64,000 bases of DNA from assembly GCF_001625215.2 (NCBI RefSeq), contig NC_030385.2:45967598-46031597 (forward strand), in the 5' to 3' direction. Each line of letters starts with the position of its first letter. The stretch's first letter is position 1. The DNA comes from Daucus carota subsp. sativus. Lineage: Eukaryota; Streptophyta; Magnoliopsida; Apiales; Apiaceae. The notes under the pieces are model-generated. The model made no database searches and had not been told where the DNA came from. It worked only from the letters and a program-made list of their open reading frames with translations. Below are positions 34,896-46,379 of the stretch, piece after piece. Both the position numbers and the translations under genes were made by a program.

Positions 34896-37060
34896 CTTGA
34901 GCAAAACCCAGTTTTTAAAAAGCCCAAAAAAGCTCTCTTTGATCAAGAAAATCAGACAACAGATACATACAAACACACCCACCAAGTGTATGCAAGTATA
35001 TAAACAAGATGCAAGTGTTTATGTCCTCAAGTTAAAAGCTTTAAGCTTAAGGAGAGATGTGGCCTAATATAAATATACTAAGAATATGAGTGGATTCAAA
35101 ATGCCCACATAGGGAATTTATAATTTTTGGGTTTTCGACATTTGATCAAGAAATTTGAGGAGGGGAAATACTGATGTTTTTGACTTTCTTCCTCTGTAAA
35201 GGCCTTATCCCTGGGTCAAATTTCTTTTATGTGATCTGTATTTTTTTGGTTTTTGATTTATTTTTGGTGGATGATTAGAAGCCAAGGAAAAGGTATATAC
35301 CGGAGAACAGTGTATATAATTGATATTTTGTACATAAAAAGAATCTTGAATTTAAGAATACTAGTTGAAATAATTATTTACTTGTTTATATCCTTAAAAA
35401 AAATTATTTACTTGTTTATATAATTTTTCTCGGATTGTTTTTATGAAATAAATATTAGCTGTTTAAATTTTAATTGATCTGTTATTTATGTTTTTATGAA
35501 AAAATTATATATTTTTCTAAACACGGGAAATATATGAAATGGGAGATTGTGTGAGGCCTGAAACTGGGCTTCAGAATAATAAACCAGATAAATCTAACTA
35601 CAGTAGAAACTCTTTAAATTAATACTCGATAAATTAATAAACTCTCTAAAATAATAAATTTGTCCGGTCCCGACTTGGGCCAATGTAAAAAATTGAAAAA
35701 CTCGATAAAATAATAAGATAATAATTTTTTGGGAGATCCCTTTATAATTTTCGGTCCCAAGAAAATCATAAATTAATAATTCACAGAAACTGAAAAAAAT
35801 ATATTATACTCTATTGAAATATATTACATTTACTATACAGTACTTCAAAAGTCATTATTGATTTCTTATACATTTGAACACAGTAGTTACTAATTTACGT
35901 TGTCAATATTGATTTCTAATAAATATGAACATAATAGTTACTAATTTACATTGAGTCCCAAGGTTCGTTGTAAGTTAATTCTAAGAGGCATAAACTAATT
36001 TGTCTTTTTGTTTGGTATGTCGGGTGTAATCGGTTAAAAACTCTTTAAATTAATAATTATTAATTTATTGATAAATTAATAACTCTCTAAATTAATAAAT
36101 TTCTCCGGTCCCGACATTATTAATTTATAGAGTTTTTACTGTACACAATATCGGTTGACTGAGTGCAAAGTAGAGATCTTTGATCTTTATTGTAGGAACA
36201 AAATTTACCGGGTTTTTCTAGGTGATCTGCATAATTTTAATAATAATTCTTTGTGCTGATTTTAGACCGTTGATTTTATACCAGAGCAATGTTGGAGCTC
36301 TCAAATTTCTATTCATCGTCCATATATATGATATTTATCTTATTTCTGTTTATCATCCATATATTTCACATTTACTTTTGTCAGGATTTGCTTTTATAAT
36401 TTTAAGATCATCTTCTCAGCAATATCCTCCAAGCTGACAGACCTGCCTTACATGGCTTGGGCCAGAAATCGGATCTTGCATAAAGACTAGTCGGGTCAAA
36501 AATGGACAAATGAATCCATTTAATGATATGAATGTTTTATCGTCCGTCCCAATTCTGTATACATTTTACTATTTGATACGTATTTTAGTAATTTTATAAA
36601 ATATCGTGTAATTTCGTGTTCGTGTACTTTCATGTTTCGTGTATCAAAAATCAAAACTCATATCCATTTTTTTCGTGTCATTTCGTTTCGAGTGTTCCGT
36701 GTCAAAGATGCAGTCGATGGAAAAGTAACAAGTACAAAGATGCAGAGCAGAATCATGAATCAATTTTTTTTCCTGACCAATATCTCTCTGTCTATGTAGA
36801 AAGTTGTATGGGACCGACATTTTACAAGTCTGTCAGTCACTATGAACCATTTCAATTTCTTGTAAACGCAGGAATGAAAAAAGAAAAAGAGCTTTGATCT
36901 CAGCTGCCAATCCCATATATATCAAGTATAAATCCACAAAGTGTGGCTTATGGTAACAAGAAGAAGAAGAAACTTAATCATCTAATCCGGCCAATTGCAT
37001 TAGAAGAATTTGTAATCTAAATAGGCCTTTCTACGCAGCTTCTCTGATCACCAACTCCAT
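34896..37060. other. SPS upstream region and intergenic
   Basis: No gene seen apart from a TIR element at 35601-36141. The part right of about 36750 is probably 3' UTR of the X8 gene. The plus-strand frames at 34696-35067 overlap SPS exon 1 and are shadows. Confidence 0.5.
35601..36141. mobile_element. Non-autonomous TIR transposon with TA flanks
   Basis: Ends CAGTAGAAACTCTTTAAATT and AATTTATAGAGTTTTTACTG are imperfect inverted copies, flanked by TA on each side. The unit CTCTCTAAA(T/A)TAATAAATTT(G/C)TCCGGTCCCGAC occurs near each end in the same orientation. Non-coding. The TA flanks suggest a mariner relative, but this is tentative. Confidence 0.6.
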
Positions 37061-38052
37061 TCACTCATAAACACAGCTACTATAACCTGCAAATCGATTA
37101 GAGAAAAGACGAACATTTCTGTCATCAGCTGCGGTGCTAGGAAGTGAAAAAACAAAGGACTTTCGAAGAAGGGGAATATGGACTTACTTGGATCCGTTAT
37201 GGTAACGAGACCAGATCCCCCGAAATGGCAGTTCCACTGGTTTCTTCCCTTGCACTGATAATACAGATTCATCACCACTGAGGCATGGTTTATGAGACTC
37301 TCTGGGGAGAAACAAGGACAACCCTTCTTTATAAGGCTGCAGTCTACATGTTCACATGCATAGTTGATGTTGGCTTGCAGAGTGGCTTCGTCTGATGATG
37401 GCTTTGCCACACACCATGTTCTCTGCACAACAAAAATTGATAATTAGTACATGTATATGCATGTATGTCGCGAAATTCCTCTACGATGATTGATACATAT
37501 AAATCCCTCTCTTGGAGCGTGACGAGATAACCTAGTGATAAAGGCTTATTCTCTGAGTTCTTCAACGATGATTAGTACATAAAAATCCGTCTGTTGGAGG
37601 ATGGCGAGATAATCTAAGCTTATTTGTGGGTTCCTCTACGATGATTAGTATATAAAAATTTCTTTCGAGTGTGACAGGATAATCTAGTTATAAAAATTTA
37701 TTCTCTATTGTCTCAGGTTCCCAGTTTGATTCTGACCGATCCCGATCCCGAGATTTACCAAAACTACGTATAGTCATATAACCTACTTTTAAGAAAAAAC
37801 TCTTTGTAGTATAGAAATTCTTGAAGTTACCTGTCCATCAGCCGATGTAAAAGTGAACGTACCAACTGCAAAAACAGAGTATTTTAGAAAAACCAAGAAT
37901 TTCAATTATATACACCAGATAAACACAAGAACAAAAAATGGTTACTGCAGAATCAGCTTTTAGATGTGGCCCTGAAATATATGTGATGTGAATGTACCTG
38001 AGATGATGAAGAGGAGGAGAAGACAAAGAGAGAATTGTGGTGCTTTTGCCAT
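37061..38052 (-). CDS. Secreted X8-domain protein (4 exons)
   Basis: Exons on the minus strand: 38052-37998, 37865-37831, 37422-37188, 37128-37061; 130 residues. A signal peptide (MAKAPQFSLCLLLLFIIS…SADGQ) precedes an X8/CBM43 domain: TWCVAKPSSDEATLQANINYACEHVDCS…GCPCFSPESLINHASVVMNLYYQ…WNCHFGGSGLVTITDPT (written in parts), with conserved Cys pairs, the YAC, NHAS and ITDP boxes, and a last Cys in GYSSCVYE. X8 domains bind beta-1,3-glucan (callose); family members include plasmodesmata callose-binding proteins and glucanase tails. No glucosidase domain and no clear GPI signal are present, so it is a small apoplastic X8 protein. The last intron is only 59 bases if the acceptor at 37129-37130 is used; the other AG nearby breaks the frame. 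Confidence 0.85.
37500..37770. repeat. Decayed tandem SINE fragments inside X8 intron 2
   Basis: Three diverged copies of GACGAGATAACCTAGTGATAAAGGCTTATTCTCT-like sequence (about 37519, 37604, 37676, read in short pieces), each preceded by ACGATGATTAGTA(C/T)ATA. The last continues into a B-box-like CAGGTTCCCAGTTTGATTCTG, matching the SINE at 18437. Confidence 0.6.
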
Positions 38053-38352
38053 TTTTTATGCTACTGTTGATCTGGGAAATAGTACTAGTGATATTTTGGC
38101 TTGGGGAGAGGTAAGGTCTTTGAGGTTTTATATATGGAGTGGTAATAACGGCTATAATTACTAATCAGCCGTTACATGGAAATTAATGGCCTTTTGGTGG
38201 AAATAAGGACAACGAAAGGAGCTGAGAAGGTTGCTTCTTGTGAGTTGTGATGTGTTTTGATGTGACTTCTCTCTTTTCTAATTTTTTTGTACTGCTCATT
38301 ATAAGATGTAATCATAATATATTTCAGAATGATAAGATTAATAATATAATAT

Positions 38353-38545
38353 GGGTTTGTCTAGTGTGTGCCCATGGGCACACATTATACACTAAAATTG
38401 ATGGTTTTGGTGGATTTTGATTGGTGGACTTGATGTAAATGCAGGGGGGCCATCTTTACTTATGATTAGGTGACCAATAAAAATGCACCAAACTCATAGG
38501 AGTTGGTGCTTATTGTGTGCCCATGGGCACACCATAGAAAAACCG
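38353..38545. mobile_element. Mutator-like miniature element, copy C
   Basis: GGGTTTGTCTAGTGTGTGCC … CACACCATAGAAAAACCG, with 9-bp flanks ATATAATAT at 38344-38352 and 38546-38554. The internal sequence is close to copy A (ACACTAAA…TTTGGTGGATTTTGATTGGT, read in pieces), while copy B has a different interior. Confidence 0.9.
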
Positions 38546-41528
38546 ATATAATATTATTATTATCGATTATCAAAGTCGGTATGATATACGTCGATTTTAG
38601 TGCTTTGATTGGGGACCTGAAAAATTATAGAATAATTATTTTTATGAGTTGGAATGAATAATTTAATGGGATTAATGCTTGAGCATCAATCCCAACATTT
38701 TCAATTTAATGAATATACGACAAATATTAGCTAAAAACTTTGATTTTAAATATATATTATCGGGATTATAGACAATAATATAGGGTACAATAATATTGAT
38801 TTAAATAATTCTTCTGGTTCATGAATTTAGTGAAGATGACATGAATCCATATTCAATGGCGGTGCCAGCTTTGAAATAACAACTTGATTCTTGTTCGTTG
38901 TTCCTACTTTAAAAATAAAAATATAAAAAAGATACAATTACAAATAGGTGATCCCGAAACAAGAGCAAAGTAGCTTTACAGGATAAAGTTTGGAGGGCCA
39001 TTGAGATTGGCTGCAAGATCTAATATTGTAGTGTTATACACTTCTTCCTCAGCTCCATGTGAGCTTGACACCTCAAAGTTGAGTTGGATGCAATTTTTAT
39101 ATATGTCAAAGTCGATTTTGGGAGACTAAAGAGTGATTATTACTTTAGGTGCATGTGAGTATGTATGGTGACCATGAGAAGGGCAGTTCAGGTTTTAGAC
39201 GAGTTTAATTTTTTGAAATTTTATAGATTCACTTTAGGTTTTGTCTAATCTTCAAGTTTTGGAAAAAAAGGTGATAAAAAATTGGAGTCAGCGTAAAATC
39301 AAATGGAGTGGAGAGAGGAGCTCAAATATCGGAGACCACACAAGCGCGGACCAAATGGGCACAATATTAGGATCCAGTATACAGACCCAAGAGCGTTCGC
39401 TGAATTTACAAAATTCAGACAGATCTGGGCCAAGCCCAAGCCCAAATCCAAACCGACCACCAAATCCATTCATCAATGCGCTCTTCACACAAAAAGAAAA
39501 ACCCCGTATCAAATATGCATAAAAGAAAAACCCAAAACAATCCCATTAGTAAGCCGGTAAGCCCACGCTTGTAGTTCTTAGAGCATCTCCAACCACGTTG
39601 GCTATAATCGTTGGCTAAATTAGACCTTTAAGATATTATGTAAAATTTGCTGAATCTGTAAGATATTTTGCTACAATGGTACCGACTATATTGGTTGGCT
39701 ATAATTTAAAAATAGTATGTTATTAATATTTTAAATTGTTAAAATAGAATATATCAGTTCAATATGGTAATAAATGATGTACAATCTTCCTACAGATTTT
39801 CTTACAGACCTGTAGAGGTTCGACAAATTTAGCCATCCATAGAAGGTTGGCTAAATTTATAGACAACAGCTCATCATGGTTGGAGTTGAGTTTTTGGAGC
39901 TGTTGGCTAAATCTTTTTATTTTAAGTATCTGAACTCACCTTTTAGACAAGGGTTTTAGATGGTTGGAGATGCTCTTACGTCAGCCCATGCAAGTTGCTG
40001 TAATACAGTTGCATTTGCGTGTTCGAAATACCTTTTTTTTACATGTAATTTTGCTTTTTAAATGTTTCAAAAATTCTTGATTAGTTAAAATTTCTGATTA
40101 ATTTTGAAAAATTATTTTACTGATCTTTAAAATTTTTAAAAATTTATATTACTGATCTATGAATTACATCTAATTTACCAAAAATATTAAAAAAATCTTC
40201 GATAAATCCCGATTCATTAATTCAAATGATTATTTATTCCTAATTTTTACGAAGTTTTTACACACGGACACACGGTTCGTATTTTGATCTTTAAGTCAAA
40301 ACTGTTTTTGGGAATAATTTTGTTATTAGTTAAATTTAAATCTCTACCGACTTCCCAGGATGAAACCAGACTCAAAATTCTGAGATTCTTATGATTTAGC
40401 CAGGACAATGCAGTAGCTTTTTCTTTCTAAACCCCCAGTGGAACTTGGAGTCAAATAGTCAGTTTTCTTTGTTAAAACTTAAAAGTAAAGAGCCAATCAA
40501 ACAACCCATCATATCAGCTCCATTGGTGATTTTCCTATAGTTCTTGTATAACAAAAATCTCAAAAACAGAGCTTGAGATTAATCATAGATCATGTTTTAT
40601 TTTCAATTAAAAAAATGTGATAAAATAAATTCTGACCTTTTTCGGGTTTAATTGAAGTACACGAACTGTTTTTGAACTGGATTTAAGAACTGTTTTCGAA
40701 CTGGATTTCGCGGATTTTAGCAGATAATTTAACAGTGCAGGAATATCTTTTTGTTACAAAATTCTTTATCGCCAGTTTTTACTTGGTTTTATGAATTCTT
40801 ATGGGTTATCATGCATGCAAAAGATTAAAGAGGTGTACGGCTTCACCTTTTTCTTTTATTTGCTATTCATCTGATTCGTGTATGTTTTAGTCCTACCGTC
40901 CTAAAGCCAAGGCCACCTTGCTACACTTTTCGTTTGTCTGGAGATAATGGTGGAAAAGATCAGAGCCGCTGTGGGAGCGTTTGGATCGTCACGAGAATAA
41001 TGGTCAATGAGAATGAGAATGATATGAAATTTCAAGAACCCCGATACTCTTTAATCAGACTATTAATCATTAATCAATTGACCACTATCATATATCCAAT
41101 GCCTGGCACCCTTAATTTTGTCATATACATTTTGGAGATATTGTTTTAATCTTTCCTCCGACAAGAGTGTTATGCATGTCATGCCACGTGGTATTTGGCA
41201 ACCTTCGACACCAGCTATATATCGGAGTTGCTATTAATATGCTCTTTAGCTTTTTGTATCGGTGTATCCTCTTTGCAGAGACATTGCTGAATCATTTGAT
41301 GGTACATTTTATGCACAAAAAGAGTGACTACATTAGTCACCAAAAGATGCTCCCCACAGGTGTATGCTACTATGCCATATAAGGCATTCAGAACAGAACT
41401 TTATACGTCGCCACAGACATCTTTATATCTTGTCACCGAAGACAACTCCCATTTTCGTTATTAATTTGTTCAAACATATCACTCTCCTCATCTCTCGGTC
41501 TCACGGGAACTTCAGTTTCTCCGCTGCT
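38546..41528. other. Intergenic, mostly repeats
   Basis: No certain gene. It contains a Tourist-like element (39581-39975). On the minus strand, 39128-38976 is an open stretch ending in a stop (…CIQLNFEVSSSHGAEEEV…LDLAANLNGPPNFIL, in parts) with protein-like composition but no family I recognise; it could be a gene fragment. Frames at 39241-39560 look accidental. 40958-41140 resembles the partial element at the right edge of the window (GAGCGTTTGGAT, GAGAATGAGAATGATATGA). Confidence 0.4.
39581..39975. mobile_element. Tourist-like (PIF/Harbinger) miniature element
   Basis: Ends GAGCATCTCCAACCA and TGGTTGGAGATGCTC are perfect inverted copies, flanked by TTA on both sides, the usual Tourist target. 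Inside, CGTTGGCTA / TTGGCTAAAT motifs repeat in both orientations. Non-coding. Confidence 0.85.
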
Positions 41529-41987
41529 ATGGATAGAACTATCGCTATAATTATTCTTCTACTTTCTCGTGTATTTCTCTATACAAATTTTTCTATGAGA
41601 ATTCTCGGAGGTTGCAACTGTTCTTTATGTTTCTCTGCACTTATAAACCTGTCAACAATTTCTGATGATTTATTGTTTATGCAGAGTTTGACAAATCAGG
41701 AGCTTTCGATATGGAACTGCTAAACAAGGTAATCTTATATACTTTATCGATTTTATTATATAATCAAGAACGAAGATACACAGTAACTGTTAAGTTGGGA
41801 CAGGAAAGAAAAATTATTTTAGCGAGTTTATTATTACTTGATAGAGGTTCAACTGTAGTTTGTTTTCTTCATAATACTTCAGACTTTTATGAAGGATGAC
41901 TATGGCCGAAGAACAAAGTTGCACGAAGTACACTCAGGATCCAATCCTATCAGCAATTCTCTTCCTGTCAAGGGAACTGAGACATGA
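41529..41987 (+). CDS. CLE peptide precursor, TDIF-like (3 exons)
   Basis: Proposed exons 41529-41610, 41685-41728, 41895-41987, with GT-AG introns in phase 1 and phase 0, giving 72 residues. The N-terminus MDRTIAIIILLLSRVFLYTNFS is a signal peptide. A short acidic/polar spacer follows (GEFDKSGAFDMELLNKDDYGRRTKL), then HEVHSGSNPISN at residues 52-63 and a nine-residue tail SLPVKGTET. The dodecapeptide differs from TDIF (the CLE41/CLE44 signal that keeps cambial cells dividing and blocks xylem differentiation) at only two places, positions 4 and 7, which in TDIF are hydroxyprolines. The basic RRTK just before it fits processing. Exon 1 and the donor GGAG|GTTGCA are inferred from signal-peptide content and phase; exon 3 is the secure part. 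A decayed CLE copy remains possible. Confidence 0.6.
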
Positions 41988-43366
41988 TGGACAGGAAGAT
42001 CACCCATCTATCAGCTGTATCTACTATAAACAAATTAAACTTGAATTACTTTATGATCTGTTTGGTAAGTTGAATTTCATTTGAAACTAGATTTGATCAA
42101 TTGATATGTTTGGTTACACAAAAGAAGCTGTATTTGAATTTCATTTGAAATTCATAACATTCAAATACCAGTATAAAGTTGAGAATTTGAAATGACACCT
42201 CAAATCATGTCATTTGAAATGAAATACATGTTCTTATGTGCTTATGTGAATCAAAAAATTCTAAAAGAACATTTTCAATTGATTGCACATCCAACTTCTA
42301 GATTAATTCTGACATGCACAGCCTGTTGAACTGAAATCTTTGGCGTAATTATATTTCTTAACCCTGGATCATGCATCCAAAAGAGAAGCTAGAGAGATTC
42401 CATCAGATTAAGATGTTATTTATGAGTGAGAGTGATTTCAAGCGGCATTTAGGTCATAAGTAGTGTGAAACTTGCAAATGTTCAAACACTTAAGAAGGAT
42501 ATGAACTATAACTCTATGGAAATTTTCTAAAAACTTATAATGCATTAATATTTAATCATAATCCAGCTCCAGCACAATCATAGCCAGACATGTGGAATAT
42601 AGGGCGTGGTTACAAGTTGCAGGTAACGTTAAGAGTCCAGCAAATTCTTGTATTATTGGCTCATCAGATATGCATGTACCAATTGTGAAGGGAAATAGAC
42701 AATAGACCTCATGACAAGTAATCTCTACCCCAGAACAGCCTCAATTCGGCAGAGGATTATTGTCGGTATTCACAGTAGAATAGTAGTCCCCTCATCAAAG
42801 CGTTTCTTGCATTCAAACCAGTTAACTCAGTTAACTCGCTTAGTAATATTAGATCCTTGTTATACTCCCCCGTCTCGTCTCGTCTCGTCTCGGTATACTT
42901 GTTTCTTTTAACGAGTCAAATTGATTATATTTTGACTGAAATTTTTATGTATTATATAATTAGAAAAAATAAAAATGGGATACCATTGCAAAGTACGACT
43001 AGCCTATTTTAATTTTATTTTTTAAAATAACAAAAATATATACATTTGAATATTTAGTTAAAAATTGGTCGATTTGACTTCTAGAAAACTGAAAGTAACA
43101 TGTAATTTGAGACGAATGTAGTATGTTTTATGTTCTGCAGCTGTTTATAATTATGCTCATTAATTTGTTCTCTTAATTGTACTCTAAAAAGATCTCTAAG
43201 ATGCTTTAGGATTAACAATTTTATGTCACTCAGTAAAAAAATTATGACATTTATTCAATAGCTCGAAAAACCGAGATAGAGCTCAAACTAACCAGGAATA
43301 CAAAGCACTCAATACATGTAGGACTTGTTTTTATTAGCTGCTAGCTTAGATAAGTCATAGATGGAG
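41988..43366. other. CLE 3' flank and intergenic
   Basis: No further gene. Around 42865-43118 is a degenerate Stowaway-like stretch starting CTCCCCCGTCTCG and containing four CGTCT repeats, ending near GAGACGAATG. PPO 3' UTR probably covers 43250-43366. Confidence 0.45.
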
Positions 43367-45121
43367 TCACTCAGAAGAGATGATAATCCTAGCTCCGCCA
43401 ATGGTAACTTTACCTTTGCCGGTTCTCGGAACCAAAGCCACCACCAGAGTTTCGTCACCATCAGCATCCAAATCTTCCAGAAGCTCATTAATCCCGAAAG
43501 TAAGAGAAGCTTTTGTTCTTAACTTAGATACGGAAGGTACATTTGAAAACGTTCCAGCAAACTCTGCATTGTTAGGTCCGCTCTCAATCTCATCTTCGTC
43601 ATTGATATAAACATCAAATTTAACATACTCGTTTCCATCATACTCAATTCCATCTATCACCAATATCTCCTCCGCGTCCTCCTTTTCCTCTTTGCTCCTC
43701 GACTTCTTAGGCCTTGGAACGGTCACTTTAATCAAACCGTCCAGCACTTTGGGAAAGACCTCGTCCGCTTTGGGGAAGACTTCCGCAGCATTCGCCACCC
43801 CGGCCTTCTTTCGAGGTGCCTTCCGTGGTGCCCGAGAGTTGAGCCATTCGAGAGGAACTTTCTCGTAATCGTATCCCAGCTTCGAAGAATCAAGACAGTC
43901 TCGAATCTTGACTCTCACCAGCTTCTCGTTCTCATCATAGAACAGAAAAGCCGAGTCCAAATAATCAGTCTGATCGAAATCTTTGCGATTTTTGCCCGGG
44001 AGGCGCTTCCAAATATTCCACAATCTATCCACATTCGCATGATGAGAATAGAAGATTGGGTCTCGACCAGCCGAATAGAATCGTCCCATGTCCTCTCCAT
44101 TAATTTGGTTTCGGTCCCCCATTAGTACGTGCACCGCGGTATGTGGTTGTCTCTCTATCGTCCCAGGTCCATTAATCTGAGCATCTCCCCCACGGTAGAC
44201 TTGTCCAAAGAACAATGTAGGAGTCCTCGCACTCACCATCGATGTATACATCAAACTCTTATTCGATTCGATAAGTTGCTTGCCGACAGGACTTACATAG
44301 TTCGCCGCATCCTTATAATCGTAGTTGAGATCCATCTTTAATTGGCTATCGTCATTCCGTAGTTTATCATAGAGCGGAGAGTCCCGATTGTTGAACATGT
44401 CAGGAACCGAGACCCCGGCCTTCGCATCCCAGTTCCAATACGGTATCGCAAAATCCGGATCCCCGATGAGTTTTCCCAATATTCTCTCGTAAAAGTACAA
44501 GTACCATCTGTGAAACGGGAAGAACAGCCAGCTGAAATGGACGTCGATTTTCGCATTCGGGAAGCCAACCATTTCGTAAGCGGAGTCACAATAAGCGCAA
44601 TGAATCGCAGCTTGTTGTGCGAAGCTATGCGGATGTTCATTCGGCAGAGATCTCATAATTTTCAGCGCCTTATTATACTTCTCAACATACTTCCTGTTCG
44701 CCAAATGAGCCGCTGGCCTAGTCCGCAAGGATCTGTATTCGGGCAGAACATAATCACTTATGTTCGGATTCGGGGGAGGGCAGCATTTTTGATCTTTCAC
44801 GTTCGTGCAGCTCGGCAAAGTGCCTGCCGTGCTACAATTCGTCGCGTCCACAGGTGCGGCGAACGCGTCTTGACGCACCGCAGCTGAACCGTATAAGCCT
44901 CCCAGACCTACAAGCACATCTCTCCGGTCCAATTTAGACTCGCTCCGCGCCTTGTTCTCGTCTTCTTGTTCTTTGGCAGCTCTGCATGACAATGTTTTCC
45001 TAAAATTTATATGTTTACGGTTTGGGCGGTTTAACAAAAACCGGGTGGCTGAGGATTTTTCGGCTGCGGTAGAATTTGCGTAAAAATGTGAAGTGCAGGT
45101 TGGTAACTGAAGAGAGGCCAT
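43367..45121 (-). CDS. PPO: Polyphenol oxidase, plastid/thylakoid lumen type, intronless (copy 1)
   Basis: 584 residues; it oxidises o-diphenols to quinones. A Ser-rich transit peptide (1-46) is followed by a twin-Arg lumen signal (DRRDVLVGLGGLYGS…AFAAP, 65-90). Tyrosinase domain: CuA ligands H174 (IHCAYC), H195 and H204 (FPFHRW), with Cys178 placed for the Cys-His thioether; CuB ligands H327, H331 and H361 (YSHHANVDRLW); gatekeeper Phe348. The KFDV domain follows (VKFDV 500-504), with the C-terminal GKVTIGGARIIIS end. One oddity: after H331 the common VHxW becomes VHVL, so L333 replaces the usual Trp near CuB (copy 2 keeps HIWTGD). Reading frame intact. It is the leftmost member of a four-locus PPO cluster, all on the minus strand. 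PPOs are commonly wound- and jasmonate-induced, but nothing in this promoter proves that here. Confidence 0.95.
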   Translation of the reverse strand: MASLQLPTCTSHFYANSTAAEKSSATRFLLNRPNRKHINFRKTLSCRAAKEQEDENKARSESKLDRRDVLVGLGGLYGSAAVRQDAFAAPVDATNCSTAGTLPSCTNVKDQKCCPPPNPNISDYVLPEYRSLRTRPAAHLANRKYVEKYNKALKIMRSLPNEHPHSFAQQAAIHCAYCDSAYEMVGFPNAKIDVHFSWLFFPFHRWYLYFYERILGKLIGDPDFAIPYWNWDAKAGVSVPDMFNNRDSPLYDKLRNDDSQLKMDLNYDYKDAANYVSPVGKQLIESNKSLMYTSMVSARTPTLFFGQVYRGGDAQINGPGTIERQPHTAVHVLMGDRNQINGEDMGRFYSAGRDPIFYSHHANVDRLWNIWKRLPGKNRKDFDQTDYLDSAFLFYDENEKLVRVKIRDCLDSSKLGYDYEKVPLEWLNSRAPRKAPRKKAGVANAAEVFPKADEVFPKVLDGLIKVTVPRPKKSRSKEEKEDAEEILVIDGIEYDGNEYVKFDVYINDEDEIESGPNNAEFAGTFSNVPSVSKLRTKASLTFGINELLEDLDADGDETLVVALVPRTGKGKVTIGGARIIISSE

Positions 45122-45210
45122 GGCTAAGATGTTATAACATAATACAATGTTTATTTAGAGTCTTCTAGGTATGTGAAGAGTCGTTTGAAGTTTCTTTCGA
45201 GTGCCCTAGG

Positions 45211-45218
45211 GTTATATA
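45211..45218 (-). promoter_or_regulatory. TATA box of PPO copy 1
   Basis: On the minus strand it reads GCTATATAACCCTAGGG, 90-98 bases upstream of the ATG. PPO copy 2 has GCTATATAAACCCTAAGCC in the matching place, so the core promoter is conserved between the copies. Confidence 0.6.
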
Positions 45219-45416
45219 GCAAGCTTTTCCCACGTGCTTGTAAAAACCATTATTGTGTAATGGAAATCTTGTAGTTCTAACATGATTTTTAGTTTGAATG
45301 CGGCATAAAATGATATGATAATTGAGATTGGATGTTATAATTGATATAATTTATATGAATAAAGAGGTCCATTTCAATTAAAGATCAACCCATCACATTT
45401 TATTAAAAAAATTGTA

Positions 45417-45678
45417 CTCCCTTCATCTCATCTCATTTTAAGTGTCTTGTTTGACTTTTGAATAGTTAAATTGATTAAATTTTGATTAAGATTTATACAT
45501 ATAGTATAATTTTTAAAAGTAAAAAAAATTATGTCATTATAAAGTACATATGATATACTATAAAATGTAATTATAGTTTTTTAAAAGAATAACGAATTTG
45601 TTTTTTATGTTTCGTCATAAATTGATCAATTTGACCGTTGAAAGTCGAAACATGACGTTTAAAATGAGATAGAAGGAG
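45417..45678. mobile_element. Stowaway-type miniature element
   Basis: TA-flanked ends CTCCCTTCATCTCATCTCATTTTAAG (in part) and TTTAAAATGAGATAGAAGGAG, inverted copies. Internal TTGACTTTTGAATAG / TTGACCGTTGAAAGTC. Non-coding. Confidence 0.7.
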
Positions 45679-46117
45679 TACTAATTTTATATATTTCTCA
45701 GTTTTCTTTTTAGTTTTTACTTAAAATGAGCATGTATCACATTGTTGGCCGTGTATCACATTGGTACGTCGTAATGTCTTTTCTGGGAGGATACGGTTGT
45801 CAAATTGAAATGGTTCTTGTTCACTCACGGGAAATTTCTGTTTCTTGCGGTCCTACTCTTGTTTGATGCTTCTTTATTTCTTCTGAAACTTTGTTTGATT
45901 CTGTTTACTGATATTTCTCATATTTTTTTCTTATATGACATGGATGAATTGCACTGTAATTTAGCGTAAACTAAGCGAACTAGTTTATGTCATAATTTTA
46001 AAGTGAGAATATTAGCTTTAGGTGATGGATTCTCTTAAAATATTAGTGAAGTTTTTTTAGCTTAACTATGATACACATAAATTTGATTTTCATTTTTGTA
46101 ACAAGAAAAATTTTTTA

Positions 46118-46379
46118 CTCCCTCCGTCCCTATTTAGTTGTCATATTTCTATTTTTATCGGTCAAATTGACTACTTTTTGACCAAAAATTATAATTCACT
46201 TTTTCATTATTTTAAAAAACTGAAAATTACATCCTAAAATAAATAAAAAGTTGTTTACGATGACATATTTTTATATTTTTTTTAATTGATAAAATATTAA
46301 TAAATTTCAGTTAAACTTTGATCAATTTGACGAGTACAAACTCAAATGTCAAAACTAAAAAAGGATGAGGAGGAGAGAG
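46118..46379. mobile_element. Stowaway-type miniature element
   Basis: TA-flanked ends CTCCCTCCGTCCCTATTTAG and the decayed partner CTAAAAAAGGATGAGGAGGAGAGAG. Internal GGTCAAATTGACTA / TTGATCAATTTGACGAG. Non-coding. Confidence 0.65.

Noticed and set aside
39241-39560. 93- and 85-residue frames with Pro/Asn/Lys-rich ends
   Set aside because: No start context, splice structure or domain; likely accidental.
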